From the NCBI GenBank assembly GCA_905221605.1, contig CAJNDS010000957.1:175001-237000 (forward strand): a stretch of DNA of 62,000 bases. Direction: 5' to 3'. Source of the stretch: Symbiodinium natans (Eukaryota; Sar; Dinophyceae; Suessiales; Symbiodiniaceae). Position numbers and translations under genes: made by a program. The notes under the pieces are model-generated. The model was not told the DNA's origin. It worked only from the letters and a program-made list of their open reading frames with translations, and searched no databases. This document shows, piece after piece, positions 33,200 through 41,646 of the stretch (its first letter is position 1; each line of letters starts with the position of its first letter).

Positions 33200-33705
33200 C
33201 ACGGTTCGATCTGGTCTCTTGGCTCGGGCCTCATGGTGTCGTTCTCTTCAACGAATCGGGCCAAGCTTCTCAGGCATTGTTTCAACTTGGCGAATTTTTT
33301 CCCAACTTCGTTTTGGCAGTTTCACATAGTCCTGAGGAGGTCTGGGCAATGGAAGGGGTGGTTTGTCATAGTGGCCTTCCAAGAATTTCTCCACATCTAG
33401 GAACTCCTGGGCAGCAAGGGGTGTACTCAGGACTCGGGTCCTCTTGAATCTTGTCATCAAGTGGCTGGTTTGGCATTCAGGCTCTTCTGGATGAATGTTT
33501 TTCCTTGTCTGGAAAGTTGGTGTGGGTTGCCATGAGGTCCGTAATAATCTCACTTTGCACCATCAGCTGCATTTGGAGGCATGAGCTCGTCATGTTGTTC
33601 CTGTCCTTGCTGCAGTTGGTGCTCCCACTCATTGGTCGCCTTCATTTCCACTTTTAACCCCTCAAACACTAACTAGAAGCATCTGTTGGTGTAGCCAATG
33701 TTTTT
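33200..33705 (-). pseudogene. broken left-arm copy of the 57.5-58.2 kb gene
   Basis: The minus strand still encodes recognisable blocks of the right-arm protein: KNIHPEEPECQTSHLMTRFK, EFLDVEKFLEG and PPLPLPRPPQDYVKLPKRSW. Frame changes and stops interrupt the upstream part (around 33,545-33,600) and the 3' end. The right-arm copy is continuous over 237 codons, so this copy is decayed. Confidence 0.75.
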
Positions 33706-33906
33706 GCTGAGAAATTTGTACAATGGGACTGAGGAAACCTGTGTGGGTCAGGTAGCAAGCAGAATGACAAATATTGTTGACGCCCAGGTCTTGGTCTTGG
33801 AGTCGAGAGCAGGCGGGGTCCTGCTTGAGGCCTGTTATTTAGAATTAATAATTTCAGCAGGAACAGTAGGTGTTCGGTTGGAGCAGAGGGTTTATGTGAT
33901 TTTGCT

Positions 33907-33950
33907 TAGGAAAACACAGATCGCAACCAGTTGCGATCTGTGTTTTCCTA
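33907..33950. repeat. 44-bp palindrome with CGCAACCAGTTGCG core
   Basis: TAGGAAAACACAGATCGCAA pairs with TTGCGATCTGTGTTTTCCTA. Related palindromes are at 35,180-35,215 and 59,108-59,143, with a decayed one near 34,040-34,075. The core is shared with the 78-bp palindromes. Confidence 0.9.
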
Positions 33951-34267
33951 GGAGCCATGCAGACAGTAATTTATGTTCCGTGTCTGGCTTGCTGCATGAT
34001 GCTGTGGGGTGGGACATTCTTGGCCAAAAGAACAGAGGGCAACTGGTTGGGATCTGTGTTTTTTCACATTTCCGCAGGGACCCTTGGCTCACAGTGCAAA
34101 ACCATCTTCACCATCCTCGTCCATGACCCACCTTGTTACTACAACACACAGGCCTCACAGGCTGACACACAGGTGTGCTTCGTTATGCGAGGGTCCCAGT
34201 GATACCTTCAATAACCTCCATGCAGTGGCTGGGTCTTAATTTTTGAAAGCAATCTTCGTCACCTTCG

Positions 34268-34927
34268 ATGCCTTGGCGATGTGTTTCCGATGGCTGCACC
34301 CAGTCGACTTATCGACGAGACAAGATTTGCGCCATATGCAGGGCATCGAAACGTGGTAAGGACAACCAGAAGGTGAGCACAGTACGTTTGACAAGCAAGA
34401 CCAAGGTCAAAGATCTGCCTGCAGGCAAATTCACCTTCGGCGAAGTCGTCACCATGCCAGCCTCACCACCGCCTTCAAAGGCCAATGCTGTTGCAAGCAC
34501 GTCCTCGCCCTCAAAGGATGGGCCCTCCTCGCCTTCAAAAGCTGACACCATCACAGGACCTGCCTCACTAAAAGAGGTGTATAAGGTCTTGAACGACTTT
34601 CGTGATGGCCTCGCCCTCGAGTTCGAGGCACTGAAGGGCTTTATGAGCATCGGCGATCTTCACGGCACCATTGCCAGCGCACATGCACTACTAGATGCTG
34701 TGAAGGCGTCGAAAGAAAGTCATCCATACCTCCCCGCTTTCGACAGCTACACCCTCGTGGCCCTGGTGTTCTCCGGCATGAGTTTGTCCTCTCTTGTCTC
34801 CGACGTGGATAGGCTCAAAGGTGTGGTGATTGCCAGGAGGGGCTTGAACAAGAGGGCGGTCGTAGCTGCGGAGTGCAAGTGGATCAACTGCACTGGTTGC
34901 ACAGCTGGTGGTGGCCTGTTGTCTTGA
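34268..34927 (+). CDS. left-arm-specific protein with Cys motif, 219 residues
   Basis: The frame starts MPWRCVSDGCTQSTYRRDKI and continues with CAICRAS, giving a CxxxxC...CxxC cluster in the first 27 residues that could bind zinc. A basic stretch, a Ser/Pro/Lys-rich linker with repeated SSPSK/SPSKA (residues about 68-95) and a predicted helical C-terminal half follow, ending at TGA in 34,925-34,927. A (GAGTCCA)n heptad cluster follows immediately. I found no counterpart in the right arm. The function is unknown; an N-terminal zinc-binding, DNA-associated role is a guess. Confidence 0.5.
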   Translation: MPWRCVSDGCTQSTYRRDKICAICRASKRGKDNQKVSTVRLTSKTKVKDLPAGKFTFGEVVTMPASPPPSKANAVASTSSPSKDGPSSPSKADTITGPASLKEVYKVLNDFRDGLALEFEALKGFMSIGDLHGTIASAHALLDAVKASKESHPYLPAFDSYTLVALVFSGMSLSSLVSDVDRLKGVVIARRGLNKRAVVAAECKWINCTGCTAGGGLLS

Positions 34928-35049
34928 CTTCCGAGTCCAGAGTCCAGAGTCCAGTGTGACTCATGTTGATGACCACATGATGTTTCACATTGGTCGTCTT
35001 TGTCAGGGCTTAGCTTTGTGTTCACAGACGGAGGAACGAAAAAAAGAAC

Positions 35050-35130
35050 AGTGTCGGGCTTCATGTTGCCAGGCCCACAGAAGTAGGGTTAGACTGTTTC
35101 AAGAAGTCAATACCCGTGAACGCCCGTGAA
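35050..35130 (+). repeat. directly oriented fragment of the right-arm gene
   Basis: AGGCCCACAGAAGTAGGGTTAG and GACTGTTTCAAGAAGTCAA match 57,607-57,650 in the same, not inverted, orientation. This part of the left arm therefore has a rearranged or duplicated piece. Confidence 0.6.
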
Positions 35131-35179
35131 TGTCACATTAGGGTGATATTTCTTATACTCGGATTCTAGACGACCAGGC

Positions 35180-35215
35180 AAAATACAGGTCGCAACCAGT
35201 TGCGACCTGCATTTT
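35180..35215. repeat. 36-bp palindrome with CGCAACCAGTTGCG core
   Basis: AAAATACAGGTCGCAACC pairs with AGTTGCGACCTGCATTTT. Same class as 33,907-33,950. Confidence 0.9.
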
Positions 35216-35445
35216 GACAGCAAGAGCAGCAAACAGAGTCCAAGAATAAAACCCATGAGGCTTATCGTTGTCAAAAAAGTTAATACATTACTATTCCACA
35301 CCCTCGGTTTGGGGTTGTTAGGTTTGAAACTCAACTCGTCTCCTCGCCCGGAACCCTTCTCTCCGCCCGGCACCAACCCCTGAGTGTCCCTAGACCCCCT
35401 TAAACCTAAACCCTAAACCTGTGTACCTTAAACCCTAAGCCCTAA

Positions 35446-35995
35446 ATTCCAACGTGGAATACTGGAAAAATACAGATTGCAACCAGTTGCGTTCTGTGTT
35501 TTTCTAGTATTCCACGTTGAAATTTAACCCCAAACCCTAAATCCTAAATCCTAAACCCTAAACCCTTAAACTCTAAACCCTAAACCTTAAATTCCAACGT
35601 GGAACACTGGAAAAATACATAACACAACTGGTTGCAATGTGTGTTTTTCTAGTATTCCACGTTGGAATACACCCCTTAAGCCTAAAACCCTAAACCATTA
35701 AACCCTCAACCCGAAACCCTAAACCGTTTAAGCCTTAAATTCAAATGTGGAATATTGGAAAAAGACAGATTGCAACCAGTTGCAATCTGTGTTTTTCTAG
35801 TATTCCACATTGAAATTTAACCCTACACCCTAAATCCCAATTCCTAAACCCTAAACCCTAAACACTAGACTTTAAACCCTAAACCCTAAACCCTAAACCC
35901 TAAACCCTAAACCTTAAATTCCAACGTGGAATACTGGAAAAATACAGAACGCAACTGGTTGCAATCTGTGTTTTTCTAGTATTCCACTTTGGAAT
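35446..35995. repeat. left array of four 78-bp palindromes
   Basis: Palindromes at 35,446-35,523, 35,591-35,668, 35,739-35,816 and 35,918-35,995, each built as ATTCCAACGTGGAATACT ... GCAACCGGTTGC ... AGTATTCCACGTTGGAAT. CCCTAAA-type DNA fills the gaps. Start-to-start spacings are 145, 148 and 179 bp. Confidence 0.95.
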
Positions 35996-36119
35996 GGACA
36001 CCCTTAAGCCAAAACCCTAAATCCTTTAAACCCTAAACCCTAAACCCCAACCCTAAACCCACGAGCTAAGACCCATGCCAGGACACTCCTTGATGTCGGC
36101 GACGTCGATCTCATGTCCG

Positions 36120-36199
36120 GGCCTGGGCACTTGTGTCTGGAAATGGGGGTGGGGTGTCTGGAATTGGGGGGGCGTCTGGAAAACCTAGGTTTTCCAGAC
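36120..36199. repeat. left arm/core boundary: GTCTGGAA and G-runs
   Basis: Three GTCTGGAA copies separated by G-rich runs (GGGGGTGGGG, GGGGGGG) end in a perfect 26-bp palindrome at 36,174-36,199 centred on CCTAGG. The right boundary (56,573-56,650) is the reverse complement. The G-runs could form a quadruplex. Confidence 0.9.
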
Positions 36200-36232
36200 G
36201 GGCTGCTTAGCACACGCACAACATTCTTTGAA

Positions 36233-37309
36233 TCAGCGATGCAATTGGGGAGACATCCAGTCTAGGGCTTTTGCCCTGGCTATCACTTTTGATGTATGGG
36301 AACTCTGACCTCTGGGACTCGGATTCAGCCATGCCGTACTGCTGGTGCTTGTGTTCCGCGTCTTCAGTGATCTCTTCTTCTTCTTCTTCGGCTTCGTGAC
36401 ATTGCCCACTGAAGTCTTTGGAGCCCTGCCAGAGCTTGCCAGTCCCGGCTGCAACCACATTTTGGAATCGAATCTTCCCTTGTCCACAGCCGGGGTGATG
36501 TTGTTTCGGTGCGACTTCCACAATGTCACAATTTGTTTGCCCAAGGCTGGAGGAAAGGCACCACTTTTTTTCAGGATGCTCGAACGGCCAGTTCGTCTCT
36601 TCCTCCCACTGGAATCCACATACTGAATGGAACATGGTTCATGCCCACTCTGGCCACATGGGCAAGGCTTCCAACACTTCATAATCCATGAAGAGCTGCA
36701 AAGGAACTTGAACTTTTTGTAGATTCTTTTCCCAAAAGGCGTGCCTGTTTCAAAGGCACATCTCCACAGCACACATGTGTGCATCTGGTGTTCCCGAAGA
36801 AACTGGCACACGGGAGGAAAGAGGAACATTAGACTCCTTGCAGGGTTCTCCAGTGTCACATGCACACCACGTAGAAGAGCAAGGGTCATCAAAACGAGGG
36901 TGGCCTGAACCATGGCATTTCCATCTCGAACTCGAGGGTTTGATGTGTTGCCGTAGTAGGAGTTTTGGGGGGACCGCTGTGTCTGTGACAGACAAAGAAA
37001 TGCCCAGGAAGAACACACAGGAGAGAAAGTTGCCAAACCCTTCTCACAAATCCTCATCAGTGCAATGACGGCATTTCGAAAACCGGCCTGGGTCAGAATG
37101 TCTGCTGATCCACACAGGCCCGTGTCTGTTCGGCCAGGTTCACGAAACTTGTCATATGCCAGGCTTGTGTGGCCCATCTCTCTCGCAGCAGTGACGATGC
37201 TGCCCACACCAGAAAAGAACTCGACAACTTCTAAGTCTCGCGGCACAGCTGCAAAATCAGAATCCTGCAGGATTCGTGCTGCAGTCCACCCAAATGCGAC
37301 AGGTTGCAT
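36233..37309 (-). CDS. DNA methyltransferase-like protein (dinoflagellate VCSSW family)
   Basis: The 358-codon frame has class I SAM-methyltransferase signatures in the order of cytosine-C5 enzymes: LEVVEFFSGVGSI (residues 26-38, motif I), AYDK (51-54, motif II-like), FSPVCSSWAF (95-104, at the place of the PPC catalytic loop, Cys99) and VTLENPARSL (151-160, at the place of the ENV motif). The usual PPC is SPVC and ENV is ENP, so C5 chemistry is not certain. No target-recognition domain is obvious. The C-terminal tail is basic (KPKKKKKRSLK) and may direct the protein to the nucleus. I associate this family with repeated genes in dinoflagellate genomes. It is the last gene of the left core half, ending 34 bp from the arm boundary, and is transcribed toward the boundary. 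Confidence 0.6.
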   Translation of the reverse strand: MQPVAFGWTAARILQDSDFAAVPRDLEVVEFFSGVGSIVTAAREMGHTSLAYDKFREPGRTDTGLCGSADILTQAGFRNAVIALMRICEKGLATFSPVCSSWAFLCLSQTQRSPQNSYYGNTSNPRVRDGNAMVQATLVLMTLALLRGVHVTLENPARSLMFLFPPVCQFLREHQMHTCVLWRCAFETGTPFGKRIYKKFKFLCSSSWIMKCWKPCPCGQSGHEPCSIQYVDSSGRKRRTGRSSILKKSGAFPPALGKQIVTLWKSHRNNITPAVDKGRFDSKMWLQPGLASSGRAPKTSVGNVTKPKKKKKRSLKTRNTSTSSTAWLNPSPRGQSSHTSKVIARAKALDWMSPQLHR

Positions 37310-37499
37310 GGCATGTCACGAGGTACAGAAACTAAGTGGACTCAGAACTCTCAGAACTCTGTACTCGGGAAGAAACACCTCGGGAAGAAACACGACTGAA
37401 GTTTGTCAGTGCAATGGCAAGAGTCTGCAAGAAGCAATGACACCATGTGTGTCCATGCATGTGTTTGAGCAGACAGCAGGCATCTTTTTTGCTTGCAGG

Positions 37500-40225
37500 T
37501 TAGTGCCCTCTGAACCGAACGACCATTCGCCAGGATACATCAGGCAAGTTGGCATAGTAGGGGTTGTCCTGAAAACTGAAGTGTGCTGATGGGTCATTCT
37601 GATGTGACTTACACAGTGGACTAAGACACTTAGACTGGCAGCTGACAACTGAGGATCCATCCGAATCTGTAAGAGGCATCTGCCGCTCAGTTTCCACAGC
37701 CTCCAAGTATCCATCCTGAGAAGGCTCTTGGTTCCTCCCATCAGCCAAAATTCTCAGTTCTTGGGCTGCTCGGAACATGGAATGCTCAGGACCCCATTCT
37801 GCAGTCAGACACTCCAGTTCATCTGCAAACTGTCTCAGCTGTCTTTTCCTGTTCACAGACATAGCTTCACTGGCTGGGCATGTTGCTGTCGGTGCAAGGG
37901 TCGTGATTCTCTGAAATCTGGACTCTGGAATCAGCAAAACGGGAGGGCCATTTGGAGCTTGGCTAGCCATGAAAGTCTTCACAATGCAGAAAACATCGAA
38001 AGGGTGAGCACGCCAGCCTCTGTCAGTAGGATCTTGCTGCAAGAGCTGCTGTTCCTTAGGGGTGAGATCCATGCGGAGCTTGAAAGTGAAGGAATGGGGG
38101 GACATAATGCCTTGTCGTCGAACCCAGCAATTGTGTGGGTGCACAGACATCTCTGCCAGCCAGGCTTTGAAATGCCTGCAATGGGTCACCAGCTCCGCAT
38201 TGACCTGACAACCCTTTGACGCCAAAATTGGTGTCATGCCAATAAGAATCTCATTTCTCAGGTCCTCTGGAATCTGGACTCGGGACTTGCGAAGTACTTT
38301 GGCAAGCAGAAGGCTGAAAATGAAGTCCACATCCTCGTGTGTGTGACCAACCTGGAGGAAGTGCAACACACACGAGTGAAATTTGAACCTGCGAACCAGC
38401 AATGCCAGGAAAGAAGCCACCTCCGAATTCTTGGCCTGTGCAGTCGTGTTATCACTTTGGATGACCAAATGTTCCGGCATTGCACGGCCCTGCTCCTGGC
38501 AAATCTTCTTAACCCGAGCCAAAGTCCTCGTCAAGATTTCACAGAAGAAGGAGGCGCCGTGGAAGAAGTTCTCGTCATCGGCAATGTAGAAGTCGGCGCA
38601 AAATCCATGAGCTATCGCCAGATGGATGGTGTTGCGCGGTCTGTGAAACTTGTCCAGGCTCTTGGGCTTCCTGAAATCATACTTCGGCCAGCTTCCCTTA
38701 CTCTTGTCCATGCCATCAATAATGATGCAGAGGATATTTGAGTCAGGCATTTTGCTGTGCCATCGTAGATGCCAATAGATCAAACGATCCTCATATTGGT
38801 CACGGAGATGTTGCTGCCAAGCTTTTGCATTCTCTTTTTTCTCATGGACACTGACATTTCCATAATGAATGACACTGGCAAACTTCATGCACTGAGTGCA
38901 TTGTGAATGCTGGGTTGGTTTGCGCAAGCCAATGCAGTGACACCATCCTTAGTCGTCGAAGCAAGTCACAGAAGCAAACAGTCTCAAACACAGAAAGACA
39001 AAGAAATTGATAAAGACAAGGCACGGTCATGCCACTTTTTCCAGAATGTGCTCCAGCAAGCACTCTGGGACTCTGGCATCCGCACTGTCCTCCATGCCAG
39101 GTAAAGCCTGTCCACAGCTTTCTTGTGCTGGACATACTTTTTTGGCATGCTGGCCCCTGAGGCAGCCTGGATGGCTGTCTGCAATTCTGACTTCTCAGGA
39201 TCCCACCCCAGCAGTGTCAAATTTTGCTCAGGAGTCGGGAACTCTGTGACTCTGCCTAGCTGCAATTCTTCTTGTGCCACTGTCCAGTCCACATCTTCCA
39301 AATGACAAGCTGTGTCCTCTGGAAGGTACTCCGCTGCCGAATGGTACATCTCCAGGAAGAACTGGTCGACTGATGCACTGACTTCAGTCACGGCCCTTCC
39401 ATTGTGGCTGCGACCATCAAAGGATTGTCCCTTCAGAAGCTTCATGTAGGTGCTGGGTGACATCTCTAGCATGGCATGCAGTCGTTTCTCACAGCATCGT
39501 TTCCCCAGGAAAAACCATTTGCAGCGAGTCTGGCCCTCTGTGCCATTTTGGGCTTGAGAATACACATTGCTCAGCAATGCAGCGCGCCTTGAAACACCCA
39601 TGCCATCAAAAACTTTGCGGAAACATAGCACATCGTCGACAGACAAGCCAGGCTCACAAACAGTGCATTGTCCGGACTTGCCTCTGCCATACGGACACAG
39701 GCCATTCACAATCTTTGAGACGTGGTTTGCATTGCACTTGTGTCTGTCTGATGCAGATGCATCTGCATCACCAGCAGCCAATATTGCCATAGCCAGGGTA
39801 AGGTGAGCCTCTGGGCAAGCTGAGTGTTGCTCCTCATGGTGTTGCTTCCTTTCAACACCTTCAACACTGGGTGTTGTCCACACGGGGATCTTTTTCTCAC
39901 TATGTAAATCCAGTCGCTGCCTTTTGTGAGCCACACTTCCAGTCTCCGAAGTCGGGACTCTGGACTCTGCAGAGGGTGCTCTTGAAGACCGGCTGCAAGA
40001 AGGTGTCAGCCAGCTTGGTTCTGTCGCACTTGTGCTCTCAGTTCGCTCCTCTTGAACTTGTACAGCTTGCCATGAATAGCTATGGCTAGCCAGGCTGGAA
40101 GGCCTGCCTGAAGGTGTCGGGGAAAGCCAACTGTGTGCCATGATTCCCTTGCAAGCCAAAAAACTGCTCGGGGATGTGTTGTTGTGCCTCAAGCAACCAA
40201 GTGTGCAAACAAGCAAGGAAGTCAC
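37500..40225 (-). CDS. candidate DDE/RNase-H-like transposase, two exons
   Basis: Exon 1 (40,225 to about 39,030) encodes an acidic, Ser-rich start, then a Cys/His-containing region (CNANHVSKIVNGLCPYGRGK, CTVCEP, CKWFFLGKRCCEKR). Exon 2 (about 38,960 to 37,500) opens with a Cys knuckle (CTQCMKF), then NILCIIIDGMDKSKGSWPK, HLVIQSDNTTAQAKNSEVAS and FLQVGHTHEDVDFIFSLLL. The spacing of D71, D159 and the E198/D199/D201 group in exon 2 fits an RNase-H-fold DDE/D nuclease. Sequences with 'IDGMD...DN...GHTHED' occur in a domain family I know as DUF7869, which I regard as transposase-related. The splice is supported by WHD|GTG... at the donor and a CTAAG acceptor near 38,960. In this element it is the best candidate for the enzyme that moves the DNA. 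Confidence 0.6.
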
Positions 40226-40443
40226 ATGTCAACAATGATCCAGGATCCATGACAGTGAGAAATGCAGTGACACATGTTTTCTCAGGCAGCAACAATCATC
40301 GATGGTGCCGAGAGATGTGCACAGCTACAGCTGAAAATCAGAACTCAGCACTCGGGACTCTCTGGACACTCAGAAGACGAAACTCGGGACTCTGTCTTTT
40401 GCAGACAGCCCCTTGCAAAACATGGAGTCTGTGCCAGCATCTC

Positions 40444-41385
40444 TCACTTGTGGATGGCTTCGAGCTCCTTGCTGACAACACCCTTCCAGAGCTGTGCAGC
40501 CTCCTTGATGGCTTCGCGAATTTCCACCTGTGACATTTTGCCCTTCTTCTGCTTGCTCTTCTTGTCGATGTGGATCTTCACGTGCTTCCAGTAGGTCTCC
40601 TGGTTGTTGGATTTTCCACTGGTGATCTTCTTTCCCGGGAACTTCTTCTGAAGCTCCTCCCTTGTCTCTTCAAAGAGGCGCCTCTTCATGAAGAAGGTGG
40701 CGGCTTTCTCTTCGCCTTTCGGTGGTGTCCGACCAGCAAATGTGTCCATCGTGCCACGTGGAGCTCTTTTCTTGCCACTTGCAGCCGGCTCACCACCAGT
40801 CACTCCATCCTCGGCATCCACAGTCACAGTGTCTGGATCTTGGTCCTCCGAGTTGGCAGTGTTCGCGACGGGCAGTGTCTGCTGCGCCTCGGCAGACTTG
40901 TTCGTCGTCGGAGTTTGAAGCTTTGGGTCCGGCTTCTGAGCTTTGGCGAGTGTCAGCTGGCTTTTCTTACTGGCCTCACTTGCCTTCTCAAGCTGCTGGC
41001 TGGCCAAGCTTGCGAGCTTGATGGAGGCTTCTGCAGCAGCTGCAGCCTTCTGTGCAGCCATAGATGCTGCAAGGGCTTGCTTCTGCAGCATGCCTTGGCC
41101 CGCCTTCCCTTCCTGTGTGGAGACTTTCGTCGGTGCTTCGCGTCCAAGGGTTGGAGTCTTCCAATCTTTCCAGGCACTGGTGTGAGCATCTGTCTTCCTT
41201 TTTTTCGCAAGCCCTTCACTGTCCGCAGAAGTACGGGGCAGAGCAGTGGGCTGAGCCAAGCTGACTGGAGCTGGGACTCTGCTACTCTGGGACTCAGTGA
41301 TGGGCTTTGAACAAGCCTCATACCAGTCCGAGTTCTCAGAGCCATCTGACATGTTTCGGCCAAGAGCACGACCAGCAAATGCCAT
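40444..41385 (-). CDS. Ala/Lys-rich nuclear-type protein, 313 residues
   Basis: I chose Met at 41,385 (MAFAGRALGRNMSDGSENSD); the frame is open further upstream to 41,523, but that part is Cys-rich and covers a duplicated 30-bp sequence. The protein has a Ser/Pro-rich start, an Ala-rich coiled region (AASMAAQKAAAAAEASIKLA), an acidic linker and a basic C-terminal domain with conserved-looking aromatic residues (GTMDTFAGRTPPK, FFMKRRLFEETREELQKKF, YWKHVKIHIDKK). That domain is reminiscent of small helical DNA-binding domains such as the HMG box, without a firm match. It lies between the large unknown gene and the candidate transposase on the same strand. Confidence 0.55.
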   Translation of the reverse strand: MAFAGRALGRNMSDGSENSDWYEACSKPITESQSSRVPAPVSLAQPTALPRTSADSEGLAKKRKTDAHTSAWKDWKTPTLGREAPTKVSTQEGKAGQGMLQKQALAASMAAQKAAAAAEASIKLASLASQQLEKASEASKKSQLTLAKAQKPDPKLQTPTTNKSAEAQQTLPVANTANSEDQDPDTVTVDAEDGVTGGEPAASGKKRAPRGTMDTFAGRTPPKGEEKAATFFMKRRLFEETREELQKKFPGKKITSGKSNNQETYWKHVKIHIDKKSKQKKGKMSQVEIREAIKEAAQLWKGVVSKELEAIHK

Positions 41386-41480
41386 GTGCAACAATGGATC
41401 ACAGGGCTCAGCAGAAGAAATGGCTGCATGGTGTGAGCATCTGCCAATGCATGTTGTGCAACAATGGATCACAGGGCTTC
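41385..41480. repeat. direct repeat, CAACAATGGATCACAGGGCT
   Basis: Two copies of GTGCAACAATGGATCACAGG about 73 bp apart, at the 5' end of the preceding gene. Confidence 0.85.
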
Positions 41481-41646
41481 CGGAACAGCACTCAAGAATG
41501 ACCTTTTTTTTGCATGGCAGCACGACGGTTGCTCGAAGCTAAGACTGTCAACACTGAATTCTGGGACTCTGGAATCCAGAATCGGAAACAGAGCTCCAGG
41601 CCAAAATGGTGTTGAGAGCCAAACTCATTGAGAGAGTGACCTGACT

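Larger units (their letters stand above)
31163..36199 (+). repeat. left arm of the long inverted repeat
   Basis: It pairs with the reverse complement of 56,573-61,602. Shared landmarks in order are the 41-bp terminus, a poly-G/C block with GCGGGGCGGCCGTAAAATT, hairpin-like ATCACATACGGAGCAG, telomere-like DNA, the CAAGTGGC array, the 84-bp hairpin, a protein-coding block, four 78-bp palindromes and the GTCTGGAA boundary. The left copy additionally contains 33.7-35.1 kb with its own gene. Confidence 0.85.

Noticed and set aside
40570-41310. Plus-strand frame of 246 codons, Leu/Cys/Ser-rich
   Set aside because: Antisense shadow of the Ala/Lys-rich gene; no domain character.
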